Shown: positions 19,772-28,409 of the stretch, in pieces
Position numbering within the stretch: the stretch's first letter is position 1
Layout: each line of letters begins with the position of its first letter
Source: Sphingomonas insulae
GTDB lineage: Bacteria; Pseudomonadota; Alphaproteobacteria; Sphingomonadales; Sphingomonadaceae
Direction: 5' to 3'
Length of the DNA: 64,000 nucleotides
NCBI RefSeq assembly: GCF_010450875.1
Contig: NZ_CP048422.1
Span: 1-64,000, forward strand
Translations under genes and position numbers: made by a program
Notes under the pieces: generated by a model
What the model was told of the DNA's origin: nothing
Database searches by the model: none
The model's input: only the letters and a program-made list of their open reading frames with translations

Positions 19772-21301
19772 ATGCGCAATATCGATCATCTCATCGTCGG
19801 CCATGCCGGCGGTGCCGCGGCCCGGCAGGGCGACGTCTTCGATCCCAACACCGGCCAGGTCCAGGCGCGGGTGACGCTCGGTACGCAGGCCGACCTCGAT
19901 CGCGCCGTCGCCGCCGCGCAGGCGGCGCAGCCCGGCTGGGCCGCGACCAACCCGCAGCGCCGTGCCCGCGTCATGTTCCGCTTCAAGGAACTGGTCGAGG
20001 CGAACATGGACGCCCTCGCCCGGCTGCTGTCCTCCGAACACGGCAAGGTGATCGCCGACAGCAGGGGCGACGTCCAGCGCGGCCTGGAAGTCATCGAATT
20101 CTGCTGCGGCATCCCGCATATCCTGAAGGGTGAATATACCCAGGGAGCCGGCCCCGGCATCGACGTCTATTCGATGCGCCAGCCGCTCGGCATCGGTGCC
20201 GGCATCACGCCATTCAACTTCCCCGCAATGATCCCGATGTGGATGTTCGGCGTCGCCATCGCCACCGGCAACGCCTTCATCCTCAAGCCGTCCGAGCGCG
20301 ATCCGTCGGTACCGGTGCGACTCGCCGAATTGATGCTGGAGGCCGGCGCGCCCGAGGGCATCTTGCAGGTCGTTCATGGCGATAAGGAGATGGTCGACGC
20401 CATCCTCGACCACCCCGCCATTGCGGCGGTCAGCTTCGTCGGCTCGTCCGACATCGCGCATTACGTCTACCGCCGCGGTGTCGAGGCGGGCAAGCGCGTG
20501 CAGGCGATGGGCGGCGCGAAGAACCACGGCATCGTCATGCCCGATGCCGACCTCGATCAGGTCGTCGCCGATCTGTCCGGCGCCGCCTTCGGTTCGGCGG
20601 GCGAACGCTGCATGGCGCTGCCGGTCGTGGTGCCGGTCGGCGACAAGACCGCCGATGCGCTCCGCGAAAAGCTGATCCCGGCGATCGCGGCCCTCCGCGT
20701 CGGCATCTCGACCGACGATGGTGCGCATTACGGCCCGGTGGTGAACGCGGCGCACAAGCAGCGGGTCGAAAACTGGATCCAGACCGGCGTCGATGAAGGC
20801 GCCGAACTGGTCGTCGATGGCCGCGGCTTCACGCTGCAGGGGCATGAAAACGGCTTCTTCGTCGGTCCGACCCTGTTCGACCGCGTCACCCCCGACATGG
20901 CGGCCTACAAGGAAGAGATCTTCGGCCCGGTCCTCCAGATCGTCCGCGCGCCCGACTTCGAAACGGCGGTACGCCTGCCCAGCGAGCATCAATATGGCAA
21001 CGGCGTCGCGATCTTCACGCGCAACGGGCATGCGGCGCGCGAATTCGCCGCGCGCGTCAATGTCGGCATGGTCGGCATCAACGTGCCGATTCCGGTGCCG
21101 GTCGCCTATCACACCTTCGGCGGGTGGAAGCGCAGCGCGTTCGGTGACACCAACCAGCATGGCATGGAGGGCGTGAAGTTCTGGACGAAGGTCAAGACGA
21201 TCACGCAACGCTGGCCGGACGGCTCGGCGCTGTCGCCGGGCAGCGAGGACGGTGGACCCAGCCGCATCCAGGATGCGTTCGTCATTCCCACGATGGGATA
21301 A
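19772..21301 (+). CDS. mmsA: CoA-acylating methylmalonate-semialdehyde dehydrogenase
   Basis: A 509-aa enzyme of valine degradation converting (methyl)malonate semialdehyde, CoA and NAD+ to propionyl-/acetyl-CoA, CO2 and NADH. The catalytic Cys280 is in GSAGERCMALPV. As expected for this CoA-acylating ALDH group, the usual catalytic Glu region reads AMGGAKNHGIVMPD instead of ELGG. The C-terminus GGWKRSAFGDTNQHGMEGV is also diagnostic. The start at 19772 follows GGAGAGG by about 5 bases. It is the first gene of a plus-strand set with a lipoprotein, an acyl-CoA dehydrogenase and mmsB, and divergent from LysR. Confidence 0.95.
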   Translation: MRNIDHLIVGHAGGAAARQGDVFDPNTGQVQARVTLGTQADLDRAVAAAQAAQPGWAATNPQRRARVMFRFKELVEANMDALARLLSSEHGKVIADSRGDVQRGLEVIEFCCGIPHILKGEYTQGAGPGIDVYSMRQPLGIGAGITPFNFPAMIPMWMFGVAIATGNAFILKPSERDPSVPVRLAELMLEAGAPEGILQVVHGDKEMVDAILDHPAIAAVSFVGSSDIAHYVYRRGVEAGKRVQAMGGAKNHGIVMPDADLDQVVADLSGAAFGSAGERCMALPVVVPVGDKTADALREKLIPAIAALRVGISTDDGAHYGPVVNAAHKQRVENWIQTGVDEGAELVVDGRGFTLQGHENGFFVGPTLFDRVTPDMAAYKEEIFGPVLQIVRAPDFETAVRLPSEHQYGNGVAIFTRNGHAAREFAARVNVGMVGINVPIPVPVAYHTFGGWKRSAFGDTNQHGMEGVKFWTKVKTITQRWPDGSALSPGSEDGGPSRIQDAFVIPTMG

Positions 21302-21306
21302 ATCAG

Positions 21307-21843
21307 ATGCGCTCAGCTCTCTTCCTCACCGCCGCCCTTGCCCTTGCCGCCTGTTCGGGTGGCGAAAGCGCGAACAACGAATCGAGCGGCGGCAGCGCGG
21401 CGGTCGAACCGACCCCCGGCAATTTGACGATCGATCCGCAGAACACCCTGGTGCCGCTCGATCCGCCGGGCAACGCCGCAGTCGATTCGCCGGTGCCGTT
21501 GCCCACCGCCAGCCCGTCGCCGGTCGCCGCCATCCCCGCCGCCTTTGCGGGACGCTGGGGCATGGGCGTCAACGATTGCGATCCGACGCGCGACGATGCC
21601 AAGGGATTGATGACCATCGCCGGCAGCAAGCTTGCCTTCTACGAATCGCGCGGCACCGCGACCAACATCCGCCAGACCCAGCCGACACAGATCACGTTCG
21701 ACCTGCCGATGAGCGGCGAAGGCCAGACATGGTCGGAACCGACGACGCTGACGCTGCTCGACGGCGGCAAGACGCTGGTCAGCGAAACCCGGGGTCCTCC
21801 CGATCGTGCCGGCACCAACCGCTACAGCCGCTGCCCGGCCTGA
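21307..21843 (+). CDS. Hypothetical lipoprotein, 178 aa
   Basis: A signal peptide with a lipobox (ALALAAC, Cys16) marks a lipoprotein. After a Ser/Pro/Gly-rich linker (20-80) comes a globular part beginning AFAGRWGMGVNDCDPTRDDAKG, with a C-terminal Cys that could pair with the internal one. This pattern (F-A-G-x-W-G plus two Cys) occurs in small hypothetical sphingomonad lipoproteins; I know no function. It is inserted between mmsA (5 bases after its stop) and the acyl-CoA dehydrogenase (8 bases before its start), so it is almost certainly co-transcribed with valine degradation, an odd place for an envelope protein. Confidence 0.8.
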   Translation: MRSALFLTAALALAACSGGESANNESSGGSAAVEPTPGNLTIDPQNTLVPLDPPGNAAVDSPVPLPTASPSPVAAIPAAFAGRWGMGVNDCDPTRDDAKGLMTIAGSKLAFYESRGTATNIRQTQPTQITFDLPMSGEGQTWSEPTTLTLLDGGKTLVSETRGPPDRAGTNRYSRCPA

Positions 21844-21851
21844 GGATTGTC

Positions 21852-22997
21852 ATGGAAAACCAGTTCGACCTGACCGACGACCAGCGCGAGATCCAGGATC
21901 TCGCGCGGCGCTTCACCGCCGATCGCATCACGCCGCACGCGGCGGAATGGGACGAAGGGCATGTCTTCCCGCGTGAGACGATCAAGGCGGCCGCGGACCT
22001 CGGCTTCGCGGCGATCTACGTCAGCGAGGAATCGGGCGGGATCAATCTCGGGCGGCTGGAGGCGGCGCTCATCATGGAGGCGATGGCCTATGGCTGTCCC
22101 TCCACCTCGGCGTTCATCTCGATCCACAACATGGCCTCGTGGATGATCGACCGCTTCGGGTCGCAGACGGTGAAGGACAAATACCTGCCCTCGCTCGTGA
22201 CGATGGATCGGCTCGCCAGCTATTGCCTCACCGAACCCGGCTCCGGTTCCGACGCCGCCGCGCTCAAGACGCGCGCGGTGAAGGACGGTAACGACTATAT
22301 CGTCACCGGTTCGAAGCAGTTCATCTCCGGCGCGGGCGAGAACGAAATCTACGTCACCATGGTCCGCACCGGCGAGGATAAACCAAAGGGCATTTCTGCG
22401 CTGGTGATTGAAAAGGACATGCCCGGCGTGTCGTTCGGGGCGAACGAGCGCAAGCTCGGCTGGCATTCCCAGCCGACCCGGCAGGTAACGTTCGACAACG
22501 TCCGTGTCCCGGCTGAAAATTTGGTTGGCGCGCAGGGCGAGGGCTTCCGGATCGCGATGGTGGGCCTCGACGGCGGTCGACTCAACATTGGCGCGTGTAG
22601 CCTTGGCGGTGCACAGCGCTGCCTCGACGAGGCAGTACGCTATACCAAGGATCGCAAACAATTCGGCGCGGCGATCGCCGACTTTCAGAACACCCAATTC
22701 ACCCTTGCCGACATGGCGACCGAACTGGAGGCCGCGCGCGCCCTGCTTTACGTGGCCGCGACAAAGGTCACCGCCAACGCGCCTGACAAGACGCGCTTCG
22801 CGGCGATGGCCAAGCGGCTTGCCACCGATACGGGATCGAGCGTCGTCGATCGCGCGCTGCAACTTCATGGCGGCTACGGCTATCTGATGGACTATCCGAT
22901 CGAACGATTCTGGCGCGACCTGCGCGTCCATTCGATCCTCGAAGGCACCAATCAGGTCATGCGGATGATCGTCGGCCGCGACCTGCTGCGGCAATAG
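21852..22997 (+). CDS. Acyl-CoA dehydrogenase, probably isobutyryl-CoA dehydrogenase
   Basis: A 381-aa FAD enzyme that introduces a double bond into an acyl-CoA. The family signatures are present: YCLTEPGSGSDAAALKTRA, GSKQFISGAGENEIY, QLHGGYGYLMDYPIERFWRD, and the catalytic Glu364 in ILEGTNQVMRMIVGR. In the context of mmsA and mmsB, and from the N-terminus (FDLTDDQREIQDLARRF), the substrate is likely isobutyryl-CoA from valine; 2-methylbutyryl-CoA is the alternative. It follows the lipoprotein by 8 bases. The next pathway steps (enoyl-CoA hydratase, hydroxyisobutyryl-CoA hydrolase) are not next to it. Confidence 0.9.
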   Translation: MENQFDLTDDQREIQDLARRFTADRITPHAAEWDEGHVFPRETIKAAADLGFAAIYVSEESGGINLGRLEAALIMEAMAYGCPSTSAFISIHNMASWMIDRFGSQTVKDKYLPSLVTMDRLASYCLTEPGSGSDAAALKTRAVKDGNDYIVTGSKQFISGAGENEIYVTMVRTGEDKPKGISALVIEKDMPGVSFGANERKLGWHSQPTRQVTFDNVRVPAENLVGAQGEGFRIAMVGLDGGRLNIGACSLGGAQRCLDEAVRYTKDRKQFGAAIADFQNTQFTLADMATELEAARALLYVAATKVTANAPDKTRFAAMAKRLATDTGSSVVDRALQLHGGYGYLMDYPIERFWRDLRVHSILEGTNQVMRMIVGRDLLRQ

Positions 22998-23010
22998 TCG
23001 CGATTACGCT

Positions 23011-23087
23011 CGTCATTGCGAGCGTCAGCGAAGCAATCCGAGCGTCCTGGTCCGGCACTGGATTGCTTCGCTCCGCTCGCAATGACG
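23011..23087. repeat. REP-like inverted repeat inside the valine degradation operon
   Basis: The arms at 23011-23039 and 23060-23087 (beginning CGTCATTGCGAGCG and ending CGCTCGCAATGACG) are near-perfect inverse complements around a 20-base loop. It occupies most of the 116-base gap between the acyl-CoA dehydrogenase and mmsB and would form a strong hairpin in the mRNA. The CGTCATTGCGAGC...GAAGCAATCC sequence is a widespread dispersed bacterial palindrome. Confidence 0.85.
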
Positions 23088-23113
23088 GGGAGAGACAGAA
23101 AAGGAGAGCATCA

Positions 23114-23986
23114 ATGGCACGCGTCGCCTTCATCGGCCTGGGCAACATGGGTGGCGGCATGGCCGCGAACCTCGCGAAGGCGGGCCACGACGTCCGCGCC
23201 TTCGACCTCAGCCCGGACGCGCTGGCCAAGGCGAAGGCCGCGGGCTGCCTGCCCGTCGCCTCCGCTGTTGAGGCGGTCAACGGGGCGGAGGCGATCGTGA
23301 CGATGTTGCCCGCCGGCAGCCACGTCGAAAGCGTCTACGCCGACGCGGTGTTCAGCCATGCCCCGCCCGCTGGAATCTTGATCGACTGTTCGACGATCGA
23401 CGTCGCCACCGCCCGCCGGGTCAGCGATGCCGCCGCCGCGCAGGGGCTGGTCGCGGTCGACGCCCCCGTGTCGGGCGGAATCGCCGCCGCCACCGCCGGC
23501 ACGCTGACCTTCATGGTTGGCGGCAGCGCCGACGGCTTCGACCGTGCGCAGCCGTTCCTCGCGCAGATGGGCAAGACCGTGATCCACGCCGGCGCCAGCG
23601 GCGCAGGGCAGGCTGCGAAGATGGCAAACAACATGCTGCTTGGCGCGACGATGATCGCGACATGCGAGGCGTTCCGACTCGCCGAACGATTGGGACTCGA
23701 TCCGCAGACCTTCTACGACATATCGTCGGTCAGCTCTGGCCAGAGCTGGTCGATGACCAGCTATTGTCCCGTCCCCGGCGTCGGGCCGGACACACCCGCC
23801 GATCATGACTATCAAGGCGGGTTCGCCGCCGCGCTGATGCTGAAGGACCTGCGCCTTGCGAATCAGGCCGCCGCCGACGCCGGCGCGAGCACGCCGCTAG
23901 GCAAGCATGCGGCGGATCTTTACGAAAGCTTTGTCGCAGCCGGCAATGGCGGCACCGACTTTTCGGGCATCATCCGCACCTTGTAG
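23114..23986 (+). CDS. mmsB: 3-hydroxyisobutyrate dehydrogenase
   Basis: A 290-aa NAD+-dependent dehydrogenase of valine degradation, oxidising 3-hydroxyisobutyrate to methylmalonate semialdehyde, the substrate of MmsA. The Rossmann motif GLGNMG is at 8-13, with the substrate loop DAPVSGG and catalytic Lys in GAGQAAKMANNML. The signature SSGQSWSMTSYCPVPG is specific for hydroxyisobutyrate dehydrogenases within the beta-hydroxyacid family. The start follows AGGAGAG. It is separated from the acyl-CoA dehydrogenase by a repeat element, which may change its expression relative to the upstream genes. Confidence 0.94.
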   Translation: MARVAFIGLGNMGGGMAANLAKAGHDVRAFDLSPDALAKAKAAGCLPVASAVEAVNGAEAIVTMLPAGSHVESVYADAVFSHAPPAGILIDCSTIDVATARRVSDAAAAQGLVAVDAPVSGGIAAATAGTLTFMVGGSADGFDRAQPFLAQMGKTVIHAGASGAGQAAKMANNMLLGATMIATCEAFRLAERLGLDPQTFYDISSVSSGQSWSMTSYCPVPGVGPDTPADHDYQGGFAAALMLKDLRLANQAAADAGASTPLGKHAADLYESFVAAGNGGTDFSGIIRTL

Positions 23987-24082
23987 GACGGCGAATGTGC
24001 CGCTTCCACGCCTGCGAACGCGTTGCATCGATGGCCCTGTATGGCGGCGATGTGAGTCGGCAATGCCGGCGGCACCGGACGC

Positions 24083-25486
24083 TCAGTTCGCCGCCGGCAG
24101 CCTCAGCCGTACCAGCAACCCGCCCAGATCGTCGCTCTCTTCCAGGCTGACGGTGCCACCATAGATTTCCGCAACGTCGCGAACGATCGCCATGCCGAGG
24201 CCGGTACCGGGCTTACCGCTGTCCAGCCGGACGCCGCGATCGAAAATGCGGATGCGGTCTTCTTCGGGAATGCCCATGCCGTCATCCTCGATCATCAGTT
24301 CGACGAAACCCGCCTGGGCGGCAACGGTGACGAAGACGCTGCCACCGCCGTATTTTGCGGCGTTTTCGATCAGGTTTCCGAGCATCTCGTCGAGGTCCTG
24401 CCGCTCGACGTGCACCTGAAGGTCTCTGGGACCGGCAACGTCGATGCGCACATGACGATAGAGCCGGGCGACTGCCCGCTCGACCGATTCGAGGCTTGGC
24501 CAGACATCGGCACGGCTGTGCGCCGACCCGCGACGACCGACGGCGCGGGCGCGGGCAAGGTGATGGTCGACCTGTCGCCGCATCGTCCGCGCCTCGCGAA
24601 TCACGGTGTCGGCAAGGTCGTCCGCCTGCGCGGTGGCCGCGTTCATGATGACGGTCAGCGGCGTCTTGAGGGCATGGGCCAGATTGCCAGCGTGGCGGCG
24701 CGCCTCCTCCGCCTGCCGCTCATTGTGTTCGATCAGCGCGTTCAGTTCCTCGACCATCGGCGCGACCTCGATCGGCATCGCTGTGTCGACGCGGTTCGAC
24801 AGACCGGCGCGCATCCGGGCAATCTCTTCGCGAACGCGGCGGAGCGGCCACAGGCCGTAGAAGGTCTGGAGCCAGGCGAGGACGATCAGCCCGAGCCCGA
24901 GCAGCGCGAAACTGCGCACGAGCGTGCGGCGCAGGACGGTGATCTGCGCATCCAGGCCGCTGCGGCTCTGCGCGACCTGGAACCGCCAGTGGACCTTGGA
25001 TTTCGGCAGCCGGGCGTCACGCTCGACGATCCGCAGTTTCTCGTCGGAGAACTGCTTGCTGTCGTAGAAATGAACATCGCGATCATCGTGAATGGTGCCG
25101 AACGCAAGCCGCCGATCCCACAAAGATCGTGAGGGAAACGCATCGGTGACCGGCATGCCGGGTGCGGACACCTGCCAGTACAACCCCGAATAGGGTTCCA
25201 GGAACCGCGGATCGGCGGCGGCGTCGCGAGCGAATACCACTTCACCGTCGGGACCGATCTCTGCCGAGGCAATCAGCGATCGCAGCACATATTGCAGTTG
25301 ATCGTCGAAGTTGCGCGTCACTGCATTCTTCAGGACGCTGTCGAGCGCGAAGCCGCCGCCGAACAGCAACAGGCCGATCCATGCCGCGGCGATCAGGATC
25401 ATCCGCCGCGAGAGCGACCCGGTCGTCACCGACCGCAGGCGCTGCGGGGCGTCTGCCAACGCAGATACGGGCGGCGGCGTGGTCAT
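24083..25486 (-). CDS. Two-component sensor histidine kinase (PhoQ-like layout)
   Basis: A 467-aa inner-membrane sensor kinase. The first membrane helix (RMILIAAAWIGLLLFGGGF) is at about 28-48, a periplasmic sensor follows (about 50-185), then a second helix (SFALLGLGLIVLAWLQ) at about 192-212, a HAMP-like linker, the phosphoacceptor H-box NLAHALKTPL and the ATPase domain (ENAAKYGG, DDGMGIPEEDR, GTGLGMAIVRD). It should phosphorylate the OmpR-type regulator encoded 10 bases upstream in the same operon. The PepSY protein at the head of the operon and the general layout recall PhoQ-type systems; the signal is not known. Confidence 0.93.
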   Translation of the reverse strand: MTTPPPVSALADAPQRLRSVTTGSLSRRMILIAAAWIGLLLFGGGFALDSVLKNAVTRNFDDQLQYVLRSLIASAEIGPDGEVVFARDAAADPRFLEPYSGLYWQVSAPGMPVTDAFPSRSLWDRRLAFGTIHDDRDVHFYDSKQFSDEKLRIVERDARLPKSKVHWRFQVAQSRSGLDAQITVLRRTLVRSFALLGLGLIVLAWLQTFYGLWPLRRVREEIARMRAGLSNRVDTAMPIEVAPMVEELNALIEHNERQAEEARRHAGNLAHALKTPLTVIMNAATAQADDLADTVIREARTMRRQVDHHLARARAVGRRGSAHSRADVWPSLESVERAVARLYRHVRIDVAGPRDLQVHVERQDLDEMLGNLIENAAKYGGGSVFVTVAAQAGFVELMIEDDGMGIPEEDRIRIFDRGVRLDSGKPGTGLGMAIVRDVAEIYGGTVSLEESDDLGGLLVRLRLPAAN

Positions 25487-25496
25487 GCGGTGCGGA

Positions 25497-26162
25497 TCAG
25501 GCGTCCGGATCTTCGAGGCTGTAGCCGAGCCCGCGGATAGTGGTGATCACGTCCTGTCCGAGCTTCTTGCGAATACGCGTCACGAACACCTCGATCGTAT
25601 TGGAGTCGCGATCGAAATCCTGATCGTAAATATGTTCGATCAGTTCGGTGCGGCTGACCACCTTGCCTTTGTGGTGAAGCAGGTAGCTGAGCAGTTTATA
25701 TTCCTGTGCGGTCAGCTTCACAGGTTCGCCGGCGCGCGTCACCTTGCCCGACCGGGTGTCGAGCCGAACGTCGCCCGCCGTCAGTTCGGAACTGGCGTTC
25801 CCCGATGCGCGGCGGATCAGCGCGCGGAGGCGAGCGATCAACTCTTCGGTCTGGAACGGCTTGGCGACATAGTCGTCGGCGCCGGCATCGAGCCCCGCGA
25901 CCTTGTCCGACCAGCTGTCGCGTGCGGTCAGCACCAGCACGGGCATCGTCTTGCCTTCCTTGCGCCAGCGATCGAGCACGGTCAGCCCGTCAACCTCCGG
26001 CAAGCCGAGATCGAGCACGATCGCATCGTAATTTTCGGTAGAGCCGAGGAAATGCCCCTCTTCGCCGTCGGTGGCGAGGTCGATGGCGTAGCCCGCACCC
26101 TCAAGAGTGTTCTTCAGCTGCTGGCCGAGATTCGGCTCGTCCTCGACGATCAGAACGCGCAT
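25497..26162 (-). CDS. OmpR-family response regulator
   Basis: A 221-aa response regulator. The receiver has acidic pocket EDE (8-10), phospho-acceptor Asp51 in IVLDLGLPEVDG and the conserved Lys in YVAKPF. The C-terminal winged helix is of the OmpR/PhoB type (LTAQEYKLLSYLLHHKGKVV, RDSNTIEVFVTRIRKKLG, TIRGLGYSLE). The start MRVLIVEDEP is standard. It lies 13 bases after the PepSY gene and 10 bases before the kinase, clearly one operon. Confidence 0.95.
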   Translation of the reverse strand: MRVLIVEDEPNLGQQLKNTLEGAGYAIDLATDGEEGHFLGSTENYDAIVLDLGLPEVDGLTVLDRWRKEGKTMPVLVLTARDSWSDKVAGLDAGADDYVAKPFQTEELIARLRALIRRASGNASSELTAGDVRLDTRSGKVTRAGEPVKLTAQEYKLLSYLLHHKGKVVSRTELIEHIYDQDFDRDSNTIEVFVTRIRKKLGQDVITTIRGLGYSLEDPDA

Positions 26163-26175
26163 ACTATCCCCTCTG

Positions 26176-26499
26176 TTATTTACCGGTGCGACCGATGATC
26201 TGACCCGATCGACCGTCGACGTCGACCCATACCACGACGCCATCGCGCATGAATTTCAGCGTGTAAACCGACGTACCGAAATCGAGGTCGAAACCAAGAT
26301 ATTCATAGCCCTTCATGGTCGGGATCACCCGTCCCTCGATCAGACGCGGCGACAGGACCTCACCCTTGCGGCGGGCGTCGTACGCACGCTCCTGGTCACT
26401 GCGCCGCTGGATGGGGTCGCCATGCGCAGGCGCAATCGACAGCAGCGCGATCGAGGCGAGAAGCAGGGAAGGCAGGACCATCGTCATAAGGACTGGCAT
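26176..26499 (-). CDS. Small exported PepSY-like protein
   Basis: A 107-aa protein with a signal peptide (VLPSLLLASIALLSIAPAHG, cleavage near residue 27) and a mature part with a PepSY-like fold pattern (GYEYLGFDLDFGTSVYTLKF, then WVDVDGRSGQIIGR). PepSY domains occur next to two-component systems and are thought to modulate periplasmic proteases or sensors. The start MPVLMTMVLPS was chosen at the signal peptide; the open frame continues upstream without supporting features. It is the first gene of the operon with the response regulator and histidine kinase, so it may feed back on the sensor. Confidence 0.82.
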   Translation of the reverse strand: MPVLMTMVLPSLLLASIALLSIAPAHGDPIQRRSDQERAYDARRKGEVLSPRLIEGRVIPTMKGYEYLGFDLDFGTSVYTLKFMRDGVVVWVDVDGRSGQIIGRTGK

Positions 26500-26623
26500 A
26501 GGCGAAAGGCATTGAACACCCTGTGAATGGAGCGGTTGCATGCCATTCAGGTACGCGTCGCGTTTTTGCGGGGGCTGCCAGCACGCTTGCCGCATGTGCC
26601 CCGGCTCTTTACCTGCGCCATCC

Positions 26624-28402
26624 ATGGCTGCCCCTATTCTCGCTTACGAAGACCTTGGTGTGATCCAGGGCCATGGCTGGCTGTTCCGCCACCTCGACAT
26701 CCATATCGGCGCGCGCGACCGACTGGCGCTGATCGGGCGCAACGGCGCCGGCAAGACGACGCTGCTTAAACTGATCGCCGGCAGCATTGACAGCGACGAG
26801 GGGCGCCGCGTCGTCGTTCCCGGCACGCGTGTCGTGCTGCTGGAACAAGAACCCAGCCTGGCGGGCTGCGCGACGCTGGCTGATTACGTGCTGGGTGGCC
26901 ACGACGCTCCCGCCGCGCATGAAGCGGATGCCATCGCCGATCAGCTGGGCATCGACCTGTCGCGCGACGCAACGTCGGCGAGCGGCGGCGAGCGGCGGCG
27001 GGCGGCGATCGTCCGCGCGTTGGCGCAGGACCCCGACGTCCTGCTGCTCGACGAGCCGACCAATCATCTCGACATCGCCGCGATCGACTGGCTGGAGGAA
27101 TGGCTGGGCCGGTTCAAGGGCGCGTTCATCGTCATCAGCCACGACCGCACGTTCCTGACGAGGCTGACCCGGCAGACCCTGTGGATGGACCGGGGTTCGA
27201 TCCGCCGCGCCGAGGTCGGCTTCGGCGGTTTCGAGGCATGGACCGAGCAGGTGTATGCAGAGGGGGAGCGCAATGCGCAACGGCTCGACGCCAAGCTGAA
27301 GATCGAGGAACACTGGCTGCAGCGCGGCGTCACCGGCCGGCGGCGGCGCAATCAGGGCCGGCTTGCCAAGCTGAAGGACATGCGGGCCGAACGTGCCGCG
27401 ATGATGGGGCCGCAGGGTGCGGCGAACCTCGTCACATCGTCCGACGACAGCAAGACCAAGGTCGTGATCGACGTGACGCGCGCCAGCAAGTCCTACGGCG
27501 AGCGGACGATCATCAAGGACCTGAACCTGCGCGTCACCCGCGGCGACCGGATCGGCATCGTCGGGCGCAACGGCGCCGGCAAGACGACGCTGCTCAAGCT
27601 ACTTACCGGCGAACTGTCACCGGACGAGGGTGAGGTGAAGCTGGCCAAGACGCTGGACGGCATCGTCATCGACCAGCAACGCAGCCTGATGGCGCCGACC
27701 AAAACGGTGCGTGAGGTGCTGGCCGATGGCGGCGACTGGATCGACGTGCTCGGCGTGCGCAAGCACATCCACGGCTACCTGAAGGAATTCCTGTTCGATC
27801 CTAGCCTAGCCGAAGCGAAGGTCGGTACGCTGTCAGGCGGCGAGCGGTCGCGGCTGCTGCTGGCGCGCGAGTTCGCCCGGGAATCGAACCTGCTGGTGCT
27901 CGACGAGCCCACCAACGACCTGGATCTTGAAACGCTCGATCTGCTGCAGGAGGTGATCGCAGACTATGGCGGGACCGTGCTGATCGTCAGCCACGATCGC
28001 GACTTCCTCGACCGGACGGTCACTGTAACGTTGGGCCTCGATGGTTCGGGAACGATCGACGTGGTCGCCGGCGGGTATGAGGATTGGGAACGACAGCGCA
28101 AGCGGACGGGCGAAACGAAGAAAGCGGCGACGCCCAAGGCCGCTTCCCCGCCGCCGGCGCAGGCACGTACCAAACTCAGCTACAAGGATCAGCGCGATTA
28201 CGACCAATTGCCGGCGCGGATCGAGGCGATCGATGCCGGGATCGCACGGGACGAGGCACTGCTCGCCGATCCGGCGCTGTACGTGCGCGATCCGAAGCGC
28301 TTTGCGGCGCTGACGGCCGCGATCGACGCTGCGCGGGCGGAAAAGGACGTGGCTGAGATGCGGTGGCTGGAGCTGGCAGAGCAGGTCGAAGGGCTGGGCT
28401 GA
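26624..28402 (+). CDS. uup: ABC-F ATPase of the Uup type
   Basis: A 592-aa soluble protein with two ABC ATPase domains and no membrane part. Domain 1 has GRNGAGKTT, signature SASGGERRRAAIVRAL and LLLDEPTNHLDIAAIDWLE. Domain 2 has GRNGAGKTT, LSGGERSRLLLAREF and LVLDEPTNDLDLETLDLL. The interdomain linker is charged (RRRRNQGRLAKLKDMRAER), and the C-terminal 80 residues form the coiled coil typical of Uup (KLSYKDQRDYDQLPARIEAI, ending WLELAEQVEGL). ABC-F proteins act on ribosomes or on DNA structures; Uup affects transposon excision and ribosome function. The start MAAPILAYEDLGV begins at the first strand. It is convergent with the next gene; both stops lie in one small hairpin. Confidence 0.93.
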   Translation: MAAPILAYEDLGVIQGHGWLFRHLDIHIGARDRLALIGRNGAGKTTLLKLIAGSIDSDEGRRVVVPGTRVVLLEQEPSLAGCATLADYVLGGHDAPAAHEADAIADQLGIDLSRDATSASGGERRRAAIVRALAQDPDVLLLDEPTNHLDIAAIDWLEEWLGRFKGAFIVISHDRTFLTRLTRQTLWMDRGSIRRAEVGFGGFEAWTEQVYAEGERNAQRLDAKLKIEEHWLQRGVTGRRRRNQGRLAKLKDMRAERAAMMGPQGAANLVTSSDDSKTKVVIDVTRASKSYGERTIIKDLNLRVTRGDRIGIVGRNGAGKTTLLKLLTGELSPDEGEVKLAKTLDGIVIDQQRSLMAPTKTVREVLADGGDWIDVLGVRKHIHGYLKEFLFDPSLAEAKVGTLSGGERSRLLLAREFARESNLLVLDEPTNDLDLETLDLLQEVIADYGGTVLIVSHDRDFLDRTVTVTLGLDGSGTIDVVAGGYEDWERQRKRTGETKKAATPKAASPPPAQARTKLSYKDQRDYDQLPARIEAIDAGIARDEALLADPALYVRDPKRFAALTAAIDAARAEKDVAEMRWLELAEQVEGLG

Positions 28403-28409
28403 GCGCCGT

